This document shows, piece after piece, positions 6,597 to 16,070 of a DNA stretch of 36,441 nucleotides. The notes under the pieces were generated by a model. The model did no database searches. It worked only from the letters and a program-made list of their open reading frames with translations, and had not been told where the DNA came from. The position numbers and the translations under genes were made by a program. Position 1 is the stretch's first letter; the number at the start of each line of letters is the position of its first letter. The stretch is from an uncultured Eubacteriales bacterium (GTDB lineage Bacteria > Bacillota > Clostridia > Christensenellales > Aristaeellaceae). Location: the NCBI GenBank assembly GCA_902774025.1, contig CACYGY010000045.1, positions 1 to 36,441 of the forward strand, read 5' to 3'.

Positions 6597-9500
6597 ATGA
6601 TCCGGACAGAGACGGAAAAACGGACGGCATTCAACCGCACCGGGGTTCATCTTCCCTTTGTGGCGGTTCATGAGAGAATCCGGCAGAGGGCCGGAAAACA
6701 TCCGGACCGGACGGCCGTGATCTGTTCCGGCCGGAAGACGTCCTTCGGGGAACTGGATGAGCGTTCCGACCGGGTTGCGGCGGAGCTGATCCGGAGGGGA
6801 TACGGGGCGAATGACCTGATCGCTGTCCTCCTTGAGCGGGAAACGGCCGCCTACGCCGCGGAGATCGGTGTCCTGAAAGCCGGTGCCGGATTCATGCCCC
6901 TCATTCCGGACTATCCGCGGGAGCGGGTGGAATACTGCATGAGGGACTCCGGCAGCCGTCTGCTGCTGACCACGGAAAAGCTCAGGGACAGCCGGCACTT
7001 TCCGGCGGAGGGGTATGAGGTGCTTGCCCTGGAGGAAATTCCGGAATGCGCGGAAACGGTATCTTTCCCGAGGGTTTCGGAGAGGGATCTGGCCTACTGC
7101 ATCTATACCTCCGGCACCACGGGAAAACCCAGGGGCGTTCTGATTGAGCACGGGAATATTGCCAGCTTTGTCAGCCGGAACCTGGAATTCACCGGGGCGC
7201 TGCGTTTTGCCGAGCCCGGCAGGATTTCCCTGGCCCTGGCTCCCTTTTCCTTTGATTTTTCCCTGGAGGAGGAACTTCTGCCCCTGTGCTGCGGCAATAC
7301 GGTGGTCATCGCCACGGAGGAGGAGGTCCATGACCCGCTGAAGTTCGCGGAAATGGTACTGCGGACAGGGGCGGACACCATGGCGTGCACCCCTACCTAT
7401 CTGTCGGGACTCCTCGCCGTTCATGAGAGCCGGGAAGCCCTGAGAAACATCTCGGTATACAATATCGGCGGGGAGGCCTTCCCGAAGCGGCTCTTTTCCA
7501 TGCTGCGGGAGGTGCGGGAGGACAGCGACGTCATCAACGTGTACGGGCCGACGGAGTGCACCATCATCACCTCTTCCGCAAGGGTCACCGGGGACGGGGA
7601 GATCACCGTGGGCAGGCCCTGCGCCGGTACCCGGTATTCCATTCAGGACCCCTCGGGCAGGGAGCTTCCCACGGGGCAGAAGGGTGAGCTGATCATCTGC
7701 GGGCGTCAGGTGGGGCGCGGTTATGTGGGGAAGGAGGCATCCGGGGATCTGTTCTTCACCTGGCAGGGCATGCCCGCGTACCGCAGCGGCGATCTGGCTT
7801 CCCGGACGGAGAAGGGGGAAATCCTGATCCACGGCAGGAAGGACAGCCAGGTCAAGCTCCGGGGATACCGCATCGACCTGACGGAGATTGAGGCGGTGAT
7901 GAGCGAATTCCCGGGGGTGCGCGCCGCGGCCGCTGCCCTGAAGGAGAAGGAGGGCATCCGGTATCTGGCGGGATACTACACAGCCGCGGAGGGGACGGTG
8001 GACAGGGCGCTCATGAAGCGTCACATGCGCCTGAAGCTGCCGGATTACATGATTCCGAATGTATTCATGCGGCTGGAGAGGATGCCCGTTTCCACGCACG
8101 GAAAGCTGAAGCGGGAGGATCTGCCGGAGCCGGAGGGCGCCGAAGTGAGATCCGGGTATATCCCGCCGGAGCGTGCGGAGGAAAAAAAGCTGTGCGCGGC
8201 CTTTGAGAAGGTGCTCCACAGGGAGGCGCACAGCGTGGGACTGTCGGATGATTTCTTCGATCTGTCCGGGGATTCCGTTTCCGCCATGGAACTGCTGGCG
8301 GAGGCGGGCATTGAGGGCCTGACCTACGCAGACATTTTCGCCTTCCGGACGCCCGCCGAGATTCTGGGAGAGGTCAGGCGGAGGGGAACGGGGCAGTCCC
8401 TGACGGACACGGACCGGGCGGTGCCGCTCCCTCTGACCCCCGTTCAGAGGGAACTGATGGAGGTTCAGCGGATGGTTCCCCGGGGAGCGACGGTCAGCTC
8501 CATGCGCTTCCTGATGCGTCTGGGGGAAAAGGTGGACAGGGAACGCTTCCGGGATGCCCTGAACCGGGTTCTGGCGCACCATCCCGGGTTCGCCATGCGG
8601 TTTTTCCGGGACGCGGAGGGGGAAATCAGGCAGAGGTATGATCCCCGACTGATCCCTCTATCGGAAATCCGGGAGATCTGCCCGGAGGAGGAGGCACGCC
8701 TGGCAGGGGAGGTGATCCGGCCTTTTGAGCAGATGGAGGATCACAGCCTGTGCAGGGTCAGCCTTTTTCACGGGGAGGGCGGCACGTACTTCTTCATGGA
8801 CGTCCATCATCTGCTTGCCGACGGCCTTTCCATCCCCGTCTTTTTCAGGAACCTGAAGGCGGCGTACCGGGGCGGGGAGATCAGAAAGGACCCGTACCTG
8901 GCGCTCCTTGCCATGGAGGAAGAGAGCACCGGGCACGGGCGGTATGAGGCGGACAGGGCGTATCTTCTCCGGCGCTACGGCGGATATGACTGGTGCATCA
9001 TGCCCTTTGAGGAAGATCCCGGCTGCGGCGAAAGAGGCGCGAGTCTGTGCCGGACACTGCGCTTTGACGCCGCGCAGGCCGGAAAGGCGGCGGAGCGGCT
9101 TTCCGTTTCCTTCTCCGTGATGCACATCGCCGCCATCCTTCTGGCCATGCACCGCTTTACGGGCCGGAAGGACGTCATGGCCTTCTGGACCTTCCACAAC
9201 CGCCGGTTCAGAGGCGCGGAGGACTCGGTGGGCATGTTCATTCAGACGCTCCCCGTGGGCTGCCACATGGACGGAATCTCTTCCCTGGAGGAACTGCTTG
9301 CATCCGTAAAGGAACAGGTGGTCTCAGGCATTGCCCACAGCGCCTTCAGCTATGTGGTGGAGGAGGTCTTTTCCCGCAGGATCCCATGGATCGAATCCAA
9401 TATTCAGATGAATCCGGAGACGCCGGACCTGACGTGGCTTGCACCGGAGGAGATCCCCATGGTCAATGCCTATCCCGATACGGCGGACAACGTGATGCTG

Positions 9501-9677
9501 GCGGTGATCACCCGGGAGCAGGAAAGACTGGACATATCCTTCACCCGGGCGGGCCCGGGCATGCGGGTGAGAGATGTGGAGGCGATGCACGAAATGATCG
9601 CCGGGATTCTGGAAGCCATGGTTCTGGATGAGAATGTGGATCTGCAGGGGGTTATACCCGGATCAGCAGGGTGTTGA
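6597..9677 (+). CDS. Single-module NRPS: adenylation, carrier and condensation domains (A-PCP-C)
   Basis: 1026 residues from ATG 6597, which follows GGTGGAGG by 5 bases; an in-frame GTG at 6585 lies inside that site. Adenylation domain about 20-510: A3 YTSGTTGKPRGV (170-181), A4 Asp in FSFDFS (219-220, the residue that usually binds the amino group of an alpha-amino acid), A5 NVYGPTE (314-320), A7 YRSGDLA, A8 GRKDSQVKLRGYRID, A10 lysine in THGKLKRE (Lys504). The carrier domain has LSGDS with phosphopantetheine Ser560. Condensation domain about 610-1026 has an intact HHLLADG (737-743). There is no thioesterase, reductase or upstream C domain. The C domain probably joins the carrier-bound aminoacyl group to a free amine or to a second carrier protein. 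No phosphopantetheinyl transferase is in the window. The 3' end overlaps the convergent MATE gene by 26 bases. Product unknown. Confidence 0.93.
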   Translation: MIRTETEKRTAFNRTGVHLPFVAVHERIRQRAGKHPDRTAVICSGRKTSFGELDERSDRVAAELIRRGYGANDLIAVLLERETAAYAAEIGVLKAGAGFMPLIPDYPRERVEYCMRDSGSRLLLTTEKLRDSRHFPAEGYEVLALEEIPECAETVSFPRVSERDLAYCIYTSGTTGKPRGVLIEHGNIASFVSRNLEFTGALRFAEPGRISLALAPFSFDFSLEEELLPLCCGNTVVIATEEEVHDPLKFAEMVLRTGADTMACTPTYLSGLLAVHESREALRNISVYNIGGEAFPKRLFSMLREVREDSDVINVYGPTECTIITSSARVTGDGEITVGRPCAGTRYSIQDPSGRELPTGQKGELIICGRQVGRGYVGKEASGDLFFTWQGMPAYRSGDLASRTEKGEILIHGRKDSQVKLRGYRIDLTEIEAVMSEFPGVRAAAAALKEKEGIRYLAGYYTAAEGTVDRALMKRHMRLKLPDYMIPNVFMRLERMPVSTHGKLKREDLPEPEGAEVRSGYIPPERAEEKKLCAAFEKVLHREAHSVGLSDDFFDLSGDSVSAMELLAEAGIEGLTYADIFAFRTPAEILGEVRRRGTGQSLTDTDRAVPLPLTPVQRELMEVQRMVPRGATVSSMRFLMRLGEKVDRERFRDALNRVLAHHPGFAMRFFRDAEGEIRQRYDPRLIPLSEIREICPEEEARLAGEVIRPFEQMEDHSLCRVSLFHGEGGTYFFMDVHHLLADGLSIPVFFRNLKAAYRGGEIRKDPYLALLAMEEESTGHGRYEADRAYLLRRYGGYDWCIMPFEEDPGCGERGASLCRTLRFDAAQAGKAAERLSVSFSVMHIAAILLAMHRFTGRKDVMAFWTFHNRRFRGAEDSVGMFIQTLPVGCHMDGISSLEELLASVKEQVVSGIAHSAFSYVVEEVFSRRIPWIESNIQMNPETPDLTWLAPEEIPMVNAYPDTADNVMLAVITREQERLDISFTRAGPGMRVRDVEAMHEMIAGILEAMVLDENVDLQGVIPGSAGC

Positions 9678-11412
9678 TGCCCGCCGTGCACTGGTAGCTC
9701 ATCTCCTCCGACATGGCGGCGATCATCCGGATGCCGATGTTCCGGGTCACATCCTCCGGGTCAAACTGATCCAGACGGGATTTCGGGTCAAAGGCCCTGC
9801 AGTCATCCCGCACACAGACAATGAGGGCGTCCCTGGCCACCACCCGGACCTCCACATGATGATTCTCCCCGGGACGGAAGCCGTGCTCCACCACGTTTCC
9901 CACCATTTCCTCCACGCATAGGCCCATCAGTGTGCTCCTGCGTTCGTCAATCTGCCGCTTCCGGCAGAAATCGATGATCCGGACGGAGAGCTGCAGCACC
10001 TGATCCATGGAGTTGACGGAAAACTCCAGACACTCCTCCGGCGAGGCGCCGAAATCCTGCGGGAGCTTCATCCATTCTGTCAGGGACAGGGTCGGCTTTC
10101 CGGAACGCAGGATGACCGAAACGGCAATGATGAGGACACAGAGAGTCTCGCTGAAGGGGAAGGACAGCCAGACGGCATCCGGGCCCATGGGGCCGATGAG
10201 AAGAAGGGCAAAGAAGGCCATGAACAGGGGGCCGGCCAGGGACAGGGTATTGACCAGCGCCGTTCTCTTCTGCATCTGATAGGCCTTCAGGAAAAGGCTG
10301 GAGAGGATGTTCGGAATCAGAAAGCAGGGGAAGAGCAGCAGCATCCGGCGCGTGACAGGCCAGGCCTCCGCGGCGGGATGGAAAAAGAGGGAGGCAAGAG
10401 GGCCGGAAAACAGCATCAGTAGCGCCGCGGCGGCGCCGGACAGGAGAGAGCCCAGAAGCAGGGAGAAGCGCATGAGCGCCACCAGGGAATGTCGGTCCTC
10501 CTCTCCGTAATAGACGCTGCCGATGGTCAGAAAGGCGTTGGCGCAGCCCATGGGAACCGCCCCGACGATGGCGCAGACATTTCCCTGCACCGTCATGGCC
10601 GCCACCGCCGCGGTGCCCACATGGGACATCAGGGTCAGGTTCAGAATGTATCCCCTTGCGGTGGCCCCGATGACCCACATCAGACTGGGCAGACCGAAAA
10701 GGGCGGCTTCCGGAAGGCGGTCAAAGCAGAAGCCCTTCCACCGGAAATGCACCGCCTTTTTCCGGGAGACAAAGCCCGGGATCATGACCGCCATGGCCAG
10801 CAGATAGCTGCAGGAGGTGGCGATGCCCATGCCCAGGGTGCCGGTATTCCATACGCCCACAAGGAGGAGATCCAGGAGGGTGTTGGAGGCTACCATCACG
10901 CCGATGCCCAGGTAGCAGCGCCGGATATCGTTGTTAAAGGGCAGGAAGACCAGCAGCATGCCCATGAGCACCTGACCGATGATGCCCGGGGCGTATCCCG
11001 TGATGTAATCCGCCACCAGGGGGAGCAGCTGCTCCCCGGCCCCCAGCAGCGCCGCCAGGGACTCCCGGAAGAGCAGGCAGGCCAGGGTGACCGCCAGGCT
11101 GACGCCGGAGAGGAAGACAACGCCCGTGGAAAACAGGGAGACCACCCTGTCCCCGTCTCCGGAACCGATGGATCTGCCGCAGAGGATCTGCGTGCCGAAG
11201 ATGATCATGTCCGTGATGCTGATCACCATGGCCACCGGGCCGAACAGTCCGATGGCCGCCACCCCCGCCTCTCCCAGAAAATGGCTTGTGATGACGCTGT
11301 CCACAAAGCCGTTGATGGCAAAGACAATGATCTCAATGATCTGGAGCGGCAGAAGCCTCAGAAAGGCTTTCCAGACCAGGGGTGACAGTCTTTCCCTGCT
11401 GAGCTGTTCCAT
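9652..11412 (-). CDS. MATE-family transporter fused to a C-terminal GHKL ATPase domain
   Basis: 586 residues. ATG at 11412 has AAGGGGG about 10 bases upstream. Residues about 10-445 form a twelve-helix MATE exporter (start VWKAFLRLLPLQIIEIIVF, GFVDSVITSHFLG). The last 140 residues are a soluble RsbW/HATPase_c-like domain, with N-box EEMVGNVVEHGF, a G1-like segment CVRDDCRAFDP and a G2-like NIGIRM. MATE proteins export small molecules by cation antiport. The GHKL domain normally binds ATP in kinases of the anti-sigma type. The fusion suggests that export is gated by, or reports to, an anti-sigma/antagonist switch, but no partner STAS or PP2C gene is in the window. The convergent NRPS gene with overlapping 3' end makes it the obvious candidate exporter of the NRPS product; that is inference. 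Confidence 0.88.
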   Translation of the reverse strand: MEQLSRERLSPLVWKAFLRLLPLQIIEIIVFAINGFVDSVITSHFLGEAGVAAIGLFGPVAMVISITDMIIFGTQILCGRSIGSGDGDRVVSLFSTGVVFLSGVSLAVTLACLLFRESLAALLGAGEQLLPLVADYITGYAPGIIGQVLMGMLLVFLPFNNDIRRCYLGIGVMVASNTLLDLLLVGVWNTGTLGMGIATSCSYLLAMAVMIPGFVSRKKAVHFRWKGFCFDRLPEAALFGLPSLMWVIGATARGYILNLTLMSHVGTAAVAAMTVQGNVCAIVGAVPMGCANAFLTIGSVYYGEEDRHSLVALMRFSLLLGSLLSGAAAALLMLFSGPLASLFFHPAAEAWPVTRRMLLLFPCFLIPNILSSLFLKAYQMQKRTALVNTLSLAGPLFMAFFALLLIGPMGPDAVWLSFPFSETLCVLIIAVSVILRSGKPTLSLTEWMKLPQDFGASPEECLEFSVNSMDQVLQLSVRIIDFCRKRQIDERRSTLMGLCVEEMVGNVVEHGFRPGENHHVEVRVVARDALIVCVRDDCRAFDPKSRLDQFDPEDVTRNIGIRMIAAMSEEMSYQCTAGINTLLIRV

Positions 11413-11738
11413 GTTTCTCTCGTCCCCCTTCGTCTTTTTTCCTGCCTGTCCTTCTCCGTCATCCTCCGCCGCTGACCTGTCCCGGAAAGGAGGGAGGGGA
11501 AAGGGATGAGCGGCGGGGATGGTTTCGTGTGAACAGAGGAAATGTTTTGTTTTTTTCGACTCTGAAGGGGAAAACCCTGCAGAGTGCCGGATTTTTCAGG
11601 CGGAGGCGCGGGAAGCGGACCGGAAAACGGATGAGGGCGATACGGGAAAACGGACAGGCGGGGAGGGGGCAGCGCATCCAGGCTGCCGGAGCAGGAAAGG
11701 TCCCCGCACTGCGGAGGAAAAGGAACGGAGGGAGAGCG
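11413..11738. other. Divergent interval between MATE-ATPase and amidotransferase genes
   Basis: 326 bases holding the two start regions. An AT-rich stretch at about 11538-11560 (TTTTGTTTTTTTCGA) may carry promoters, but I could not place a -35/-10 pair with correct spacing. An in-frame extension of the amidotransferase back to 11529 is rich in Arg, Gly and Lys and is unlikely to be translated. Confidence 0.4.
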
Positions 11739-12440
11739 ATGAAGCCGGTTGTGGGCGTCATGCCCCTGTGGGATGATGAGAAGGACAGTATCTGGATGCT
11801 TCCGGGGTACCTGGAAGGCATCATGGACTCGGGCGGGCTTCCCGTCATCTTCCCCCTTGCGGAGGATGAGGGGGATCTGGAGCAGCTTGTCCGCTCCTGC
11901 GACGGCTTCCTGTTCACAGGGGGCCATGACGTATCCCCGGAAATGTATCAGGAAAGTCCTCTGGAAGGGCTTGTGGACACCTGTCCCAGGCGCGACAGAA
12001 TGGAGGCTGTCATCCTCAGGAAGGCGCTGGAAAGGGATCTGCCGGTCCTGGGCATATGCCGGGGGCTCCAGCTGATCAATGTCTGCCTTGGGGGAGGTCT
12101 GGTTCAGGACCTGCCCACCCAGCACGTCCCGGGGACGGAGCATCATCAGACACCGCCCTATGACCGGCCGGTTCACGATGTGACGATTCCGGAAGCCACG
12201 CCCCTGCGGGACTGCCTTGGATGTGACAGACTGTCCGTCAACAGTTACCATCATCAGGCCGTCAGGAAACTCGCTCCGGCACTGCAGGCCATGGCCTTCT
12301 CGCCGGACGGTCTGGTGGAGGCGGTGTACATGCCCGGAAAGCGGTTTCTCTGGGCGGTTCAGTGGCATCCCGAGTACTCCTTCAGGCGGGACACAGGCAG
12401 CAGGCGTATTTTCCGGGCGTTTGTCCGGTCCATGATGTGA
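11739..12440 (+). CDS. Peptidase C26 family class-I glutamine amidotransferase-like hydrolase (gamma-glutamyl-GABA hydrolase type)
   Basis: 233 residues. ATG at 11739 follows GGAGGGAG. The N-terminus MKPVVGVMPLW is typical of the family. The nucleophile Cys sits in LGICRGLQLINV, and the His-Glu pair in AVQWHPEYSF completes the triad. The segments LFTGGHDVSPEMY and NSYHHQAV are signatures of the PuuD-like group, which cleaves gamma-glutamyl amides such as gamma-glutamyl-GABA. Substrate cannot be read from sequence, and no putrescine-pathway genes are nearby. It is close to the NRPS/MATE pair, so removal of a gamma-glutamyl group from a peptide product is possible but speculative. Apparently monocistronic. 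Confidence 0.88.
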   Translation: MKPVVGVMPLWDDEKDSIWMLPGYLEGIMDSGGLPVIFPLAEDEGDLEQLVRSCDGFLFTGGHDVSPEMYQESPLEGLVDTCPRRDRMEAVILRKALERDLPVLGICRGLQLINVCLGGGLVQDLPTQHVPGTEHHQTPPYDRPVHDVTIPEATPLRDCLGCDRLSVNSYHHQAVRKLAPALQAMAFSPDGLVEAVYMPGKRFLWAVQWHPEYSFRRDTGSRRIFRAFVRSMM

Positions 12441-13103
12441 CGGAACAGAGAAAGCCCGGATCATGCGGTGCTTTCCTGCACGGGGACCGGGCGGATGCCT
12501 CCGGATGCGGCGGGAGGCCATGAAGAGCGGCCCGAATGCGGCGGAATCGAATTCCGGCCGGGATGATCCGCGGGCCCTGTACCCGCCGGCCCCGGGAAGA
12601 CTGCATTCCGGACATCAGCAGTGATTCCGGCTGCCGGCCATCTCATGGTGCATGCGGCAGGGAAAGAAGCAGTTCCGCGTGACAGAGCGCAGAACAGCCG
12701 GTGCTCTGCTCCCGGGGGAACTGTACGGAAAGGATGCGGCAGAACTGACGGGTTTGTTCAGCAAGGCCGGAAGGATGTCCTTTTTCCCCTGTTCAGCACG
12801 GGAAACGTACGAAGGGGATGCCCGGCCACGGAAGCGGAAAAAAGCAGAGACCGGGATGCGGTCAACGAGATCATGCAGGATCAAAAAAGCTTTTATTCCG
12901 GCTGGTGACGGTCAGGGCACCGGAATAAAAGCTGCTTTTTTGTCGGAACAAACCGGGACACTGTGTTCAGAAATCCTTCCGGGAACGTACCGGGCCGGAT
13001 GGAAATCACCCGCTGCGGCATCCCCGGACGGTTTTCCCGGAAAATCTGCGCAGGGGATGAAGGGCGGGCGCAGATTCCGGCGGACACCGGAGAAGCATCC
13101 GTG
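12441..13103. other. Gene-poor convergent interval
   Basis: About 660 bases between the ends of two convergent genes. It contains a weak hairpin just after 12440 (GAAAGC...GCTTTC, no T-tail) and a strong bidirectional terminator at 12883-12941. Frames of up to about 170 codons in between show no ribosome site or family resemblance. Confidence 0.5.
12883..12941. terminator. Bidirectional rho-independent terminator
   Basis: A 14-bp perfect stem AGCTTTTATTCCGG (12888-12901) / CCGGAATAAAAGCT (12920-12933) with an 18-nt loop is flanked by A6 on the left and T6 on the right. It can terminate the amidotransferase transcript from the left and the EAL gene transcript from the right. Confidence 0.9.
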
Positions 13104-16070
13104 TCATCCGTCCCTCTCCCGCCATCTCCGGACGCCGGCCAGCAGACGGCTGTCTTTCGCACCCTGGTAGGGAGCAATTATGAGACATACCCGCACAGGC
13201 TCTCCCTGAATGATCAGACGGTAGATCAGGTTGAATTTCCCCTCGGCATGAATGCGCTTCAGGATGTTTTCCTTTGTGAATTCCCTGAGATAAAGCGGGA
13301 GATCCTCCGGACAGACCGTCCTCATGCCGTCGATTCTGCCCTGAAGGAAGAAATCGGTCCCCTCCTTGGCAAAACCCAGAGATTCGTATTCGGAGGAGGC
13401 GGTATACTCCAGGTAATGATCATCCTTCAGGTTCACGGAATACAGGCTGAAATAATCCTCTGTGATGGTCATGACGCGGGCCAGGGCCTCCCTCTCCCTC
13501 TCCATGCCCTCCAGCTGTTCCAGCTGCCGCATCTGCGCGTCAATGATGCTGACGCCCAGGATGATCCGGTTGGTGTCCGGCATGCGGGTGATTTTCATGT
13601 TGACATACATGGGCGTGCCCGTATCCACGAGGCGGTAGGTGGCGGTGAACACACCCTGGGTGTCCAGTTCCCGGAGGATGTTTTCCCTGGTGAACCAGGT
13701 CAGGAACAATTCCCGGTCCTCCGCGTAAATCCGGGTCTGGGCGGCCTGAATGGAGGCGGCAAAGAAGTTTGTTCCATGGCGTTCCACGGCGATCTCAGCC
13801 TCACCCACCGGGGATGTGTACTCAATAAAGCGGTCCGTGTCCAGGTCCACCACGTAAATATTGTAGTAGTCCGCGGCCAGTGCCCGGGCGATGTCCGCGT
13901 AGGACTCCCCCTCGTCCGGATCTGAAATGGAGAGAACGGCGATGGCAATGGCGATTTCTCCGGTCACCGGATTCTGGCCGATCCTGCGGGCAAAGGAATG
14001 GACGACGGAGCCGTCCGGCATTTTCTCATCATAGAAGGTGCGGCTCCCGGGCGCGGTGAGCTTTTTCACCATCGAGTGCATGAAAGGTGCCGTAAAGGCC
14101 ACGAAATTCTGGGTCATGTCCGCCATTTCCATGCCGAAGTAACGGCGGATGAATTCCCGGTAGGAGGGATTGCTCCGCACAAACCGCGTGGTGTTTCCCC
14201 GGACCTCCACAATGCCCAGGGGCGTGGCGTTGAACAGGTTGTGGAGGGCATCCGTGTCCCGGCGGGTAATGACGTTCATGTCGTAGAGGTTGATGCGGCC
14301 GATGGTCTCGTAGTATTCCGAGGAATCCGTATCCTCAAAGCCGACGATCAGCCCCTTTTCAAGCCCGCTTTCCAGCTCCGCGGCGGGCACGGGCCTGGAA
14401 AAGTAGAATCCCTGCAGCTTGGAACAGCCGATTTCCTGCAGGAAACGCACCTGCTCCTCGGTTTCCACGCCCTCGCAGACGGTGTCAAGCCCCAGGGCGG
14501 TGGTCATCTTCATCAGCTCGGTGAGGATGATCCGTGCGTTTTCGGTCTCGTTGAGCCTGCGCATGAAACTCATGTCAAACTTGATGAGATCAAACTGAAT
14601 GCCCTGCAGCACGTCCAGGGAGGAATAACCGCTTCCGAAATCGTCCATCCACACCGGGAAACCAAGCTCCCGGAAACGCTCCACCTGCCGCTTCATGAAA
14701 TCGAAATCACTGCCGATGACGCTCTCGGTGATCTCGATGGTGATCATTTTCCGGTCCACGCCGGCGTCGTCCACGCGCCTGCGGATTTCCTCCACGATGT
14801 CGCAGGCGTCAAAATCGGATCTGGACAGGTTGATGGAATGGGGCACCACGCGCTTCCCCTGAAGCGTACAGGTCCGGATCTTCTCCAGGGCCTCCTCCAG
14901 CACATACAGGTCCAGCCGGTAGATCTGGCCGGACTCCTCCAGCCAGGGGATGAAATCCCCCGGGGACATGAAGCCTTCCACGGGATCAATCCACCGGGCC
15001 AGGCATTCCACGTCGCAGACTTTCTCGTTCACGGCCCGGACAATGGGCTGATAGTAGACCTGAATCCATTTTTCCGAAATGGCCCTGTCCAGGCTGGATT
15101 GGATATACCGCCGCCGCGCGATGATGTCCCGCAGCTCTGTGTTGTAAAGCCTGTAGTCGGACACTTCCGACTTGGGCAGGGTATCACAGGCGATCTTCGC
15201 CCTGTCATAGGCGGAACTGGGGGGCACATCCTCAATGTGTGTGGAGTAGACCCCGATGCGCGCCGGCAGGCTGTTTCCGCCGTTGACGGAGGGAATCTCC
15301 CGGATGAAGGCCTTCAGGGTATCCTCCATCTCTGACTCCTCCATGGAGGCGGCAAAACGGTCCGAACTGACATGACAGCAGTTGTCCAGGCCGAAGAAGC
15401 GGACCATGAGATCGGCAAACGCCCTGAGAAGCCTGTCCCCCTCCGCAAAGCCGTTGCGGTGGTTGAAGTATTTCATGCCGTTCAGGTCGATGTAGATCAG
15501 ACAGGCATGCCTGCCCTGGCTGAGGAGGTTCATCCTCAGCGTTTCGCAGAGCTTGAAAAAATGATACAGGTTCGGCAGTCCCGTGAGGGCGTCGTAATGG
15601 ACAGCCTTCAGGATGCTTTCCTCGTGAAGGGCGCTGTTCAGTTCCCGGTTCATTCCGGCGGCGGCGGACTCACTGCCCTCCACATAGTGCCCCTCATCCA
15701 TATACCAGACATGGGTAAGGCGCACCCCGGTTTCCGTAAGGACATGCCGGCCGTGGGCGTGAATCACCTGATAATCGGCGGACACCCCGGCCCTTGTCCT
15801 GTAGATGGCGTCATACTCGCCGCCGTCCCTTGAGAAGCGCAGGGCCGCGCTGATGATCCTTTCCCTGTCATCCGGATGGACGTCCCTGTACATGTCATGA
15901 TCCATGTCATAGACGGCCTGGTCCCGGTCCCTGTATCCGAACAGACGGCAGAAACCATCTGAAACAAGGAGGGTTGTGACGCTCCCCTCCAGAAGCTGAT
16001 AGACCGCCAGGGGCTGCTGAAGCCCCTCCAGGGCGGCCCTCGCTTCATCCGGATATCTGTACCGATCCAT
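13104..16070 (-). CDS. PAS - degenerate GGDEF - EAL protein with C-terminal PAS-like repeats (c-di-GMP phosphodiesterase)
   Basis: 988 residues. ATG at 16070 has AAAGGTGG upstream; an in-frame extension to 16211 lacks such a site. Residues about 15-125 are a PAS domain (VSDGFCRLFGY, VHPDDRERI). The GGDEF domain at about 155-310 starts HYDALTGLPNLYHF, but its signature is SSDRF (235-239), so it should not make c-di-GMP. The EAL domain at about 320-575 has ECLARW (Glu355), Asn414, TIEITES, Asp476-Asp477 in MDDFGSG, Lys497, CEGVETEEQ and Gln553. All metal and substrate ligands of active phosphodiesterases thus appear present, with EAL written as ECL. The rest has a PAS-like segment and two related ~120-residue modules, beginning DYYNIYVVDLDTDRF and DYFSLYSVNLKDDHY. 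There are no membrane segments, so it is cytoplasmic. It probably hydrolyses c-di-GMP in response to a ligand bound by the PAS-like modules. Confidence 0.93.
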   Translation of the reverse strand: MDRYRYPDEARAALEGLQQPLAVYQLLEGSVTTLLVSDGFCRLFGYRDRDQAVYDMDHDMYRDVHPDDRERIISAALRFSRDGGEYDAIYRTRAGVSADYQVIHAHGRHVLTETGVRLTHVWYMDEGHYVEGSESAAAGMNRELNSALHEESILKAVHYDALTGLPNLYHFFKLCETLRMNLLSQGRHACLIYIDLNGMKYFNHRNGFAEGDRLLRAFADLMVRFFGLDNCCHVSSDRFAASMEESEMEDTLKAFIREIPSVNGGNSLPARIGVYSTHIEDVPPSSAYDRAKIACDTLPKSEVSDYRLYNTELRDIIARRRYIQSSLDRAISEKWIQVYYQPIVRAVNEKVCDVECLARWIDPVEGFMSPGDFIPWLEESGQIYRLDLYVLEEALEKIRTCTLQGKRVVPHSINLSRSDFDACDIVEEIRRRVDDAGVDRKMITIEITESVIGSDFDFMKRQVERFRELGFPVWMDDFGSGYSSLDVLQGIQFDLIKFDMSFMRRLNETENARIILTELMKMTTALGLDTVCEGVETEEQVRFLQEIGCSKLQGFYFSRPVPAAELESGLEKGLIVGFEDTDSSEYYETIGRINLYDMNVITRRDTDALHNLFNATPLGIVEVRGNTTRFVRSNPSYREFIRRYFGMEMADMTQNFVAFTAPFMHSMVKKLTAPGSRTFYDEKMPDGSVVHSFARRIGQNPVTGEIAIAIAVLSISDPDEGESYADIARALAADYYNIYVVDLDTDRFIEYTSPVGEAEIAVERHGTNFFAASIQAAQTRIYAEDRELFLTWFTRENILRELDTQGVFTATYRLVDTGTPMYVNMKITRMPDTNRIILGVSIIDAQMRQLEQLEGMEREREALARVMTITEDYFSLYSVNLKDDHYLEYTASSEYESLGFAKEGTDFFLQGRIDGMRTVCPEDLPLYLREFTKENILKRIHAEGKFNLIYRLIIQGEPVRVCLIIAPYQGAKDSRLLAGVRRWRERDG

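Noticed and set aside
6597..8130. Prediction of the amino acid activated by the NRPS adenylation domain
   Set aside because: Beyond the Asp that binds the alpha-amino group, the pocket residues cannot be placed reliably by eye, so no substrate is claimed.
6159..8582. 807-codon minus-strand frame opposite the NRPS adenylation domain
   Set aside because: Antisense shadow of a protein with intact NRPS motifs; rich in Arg, Pro and His without domain character.
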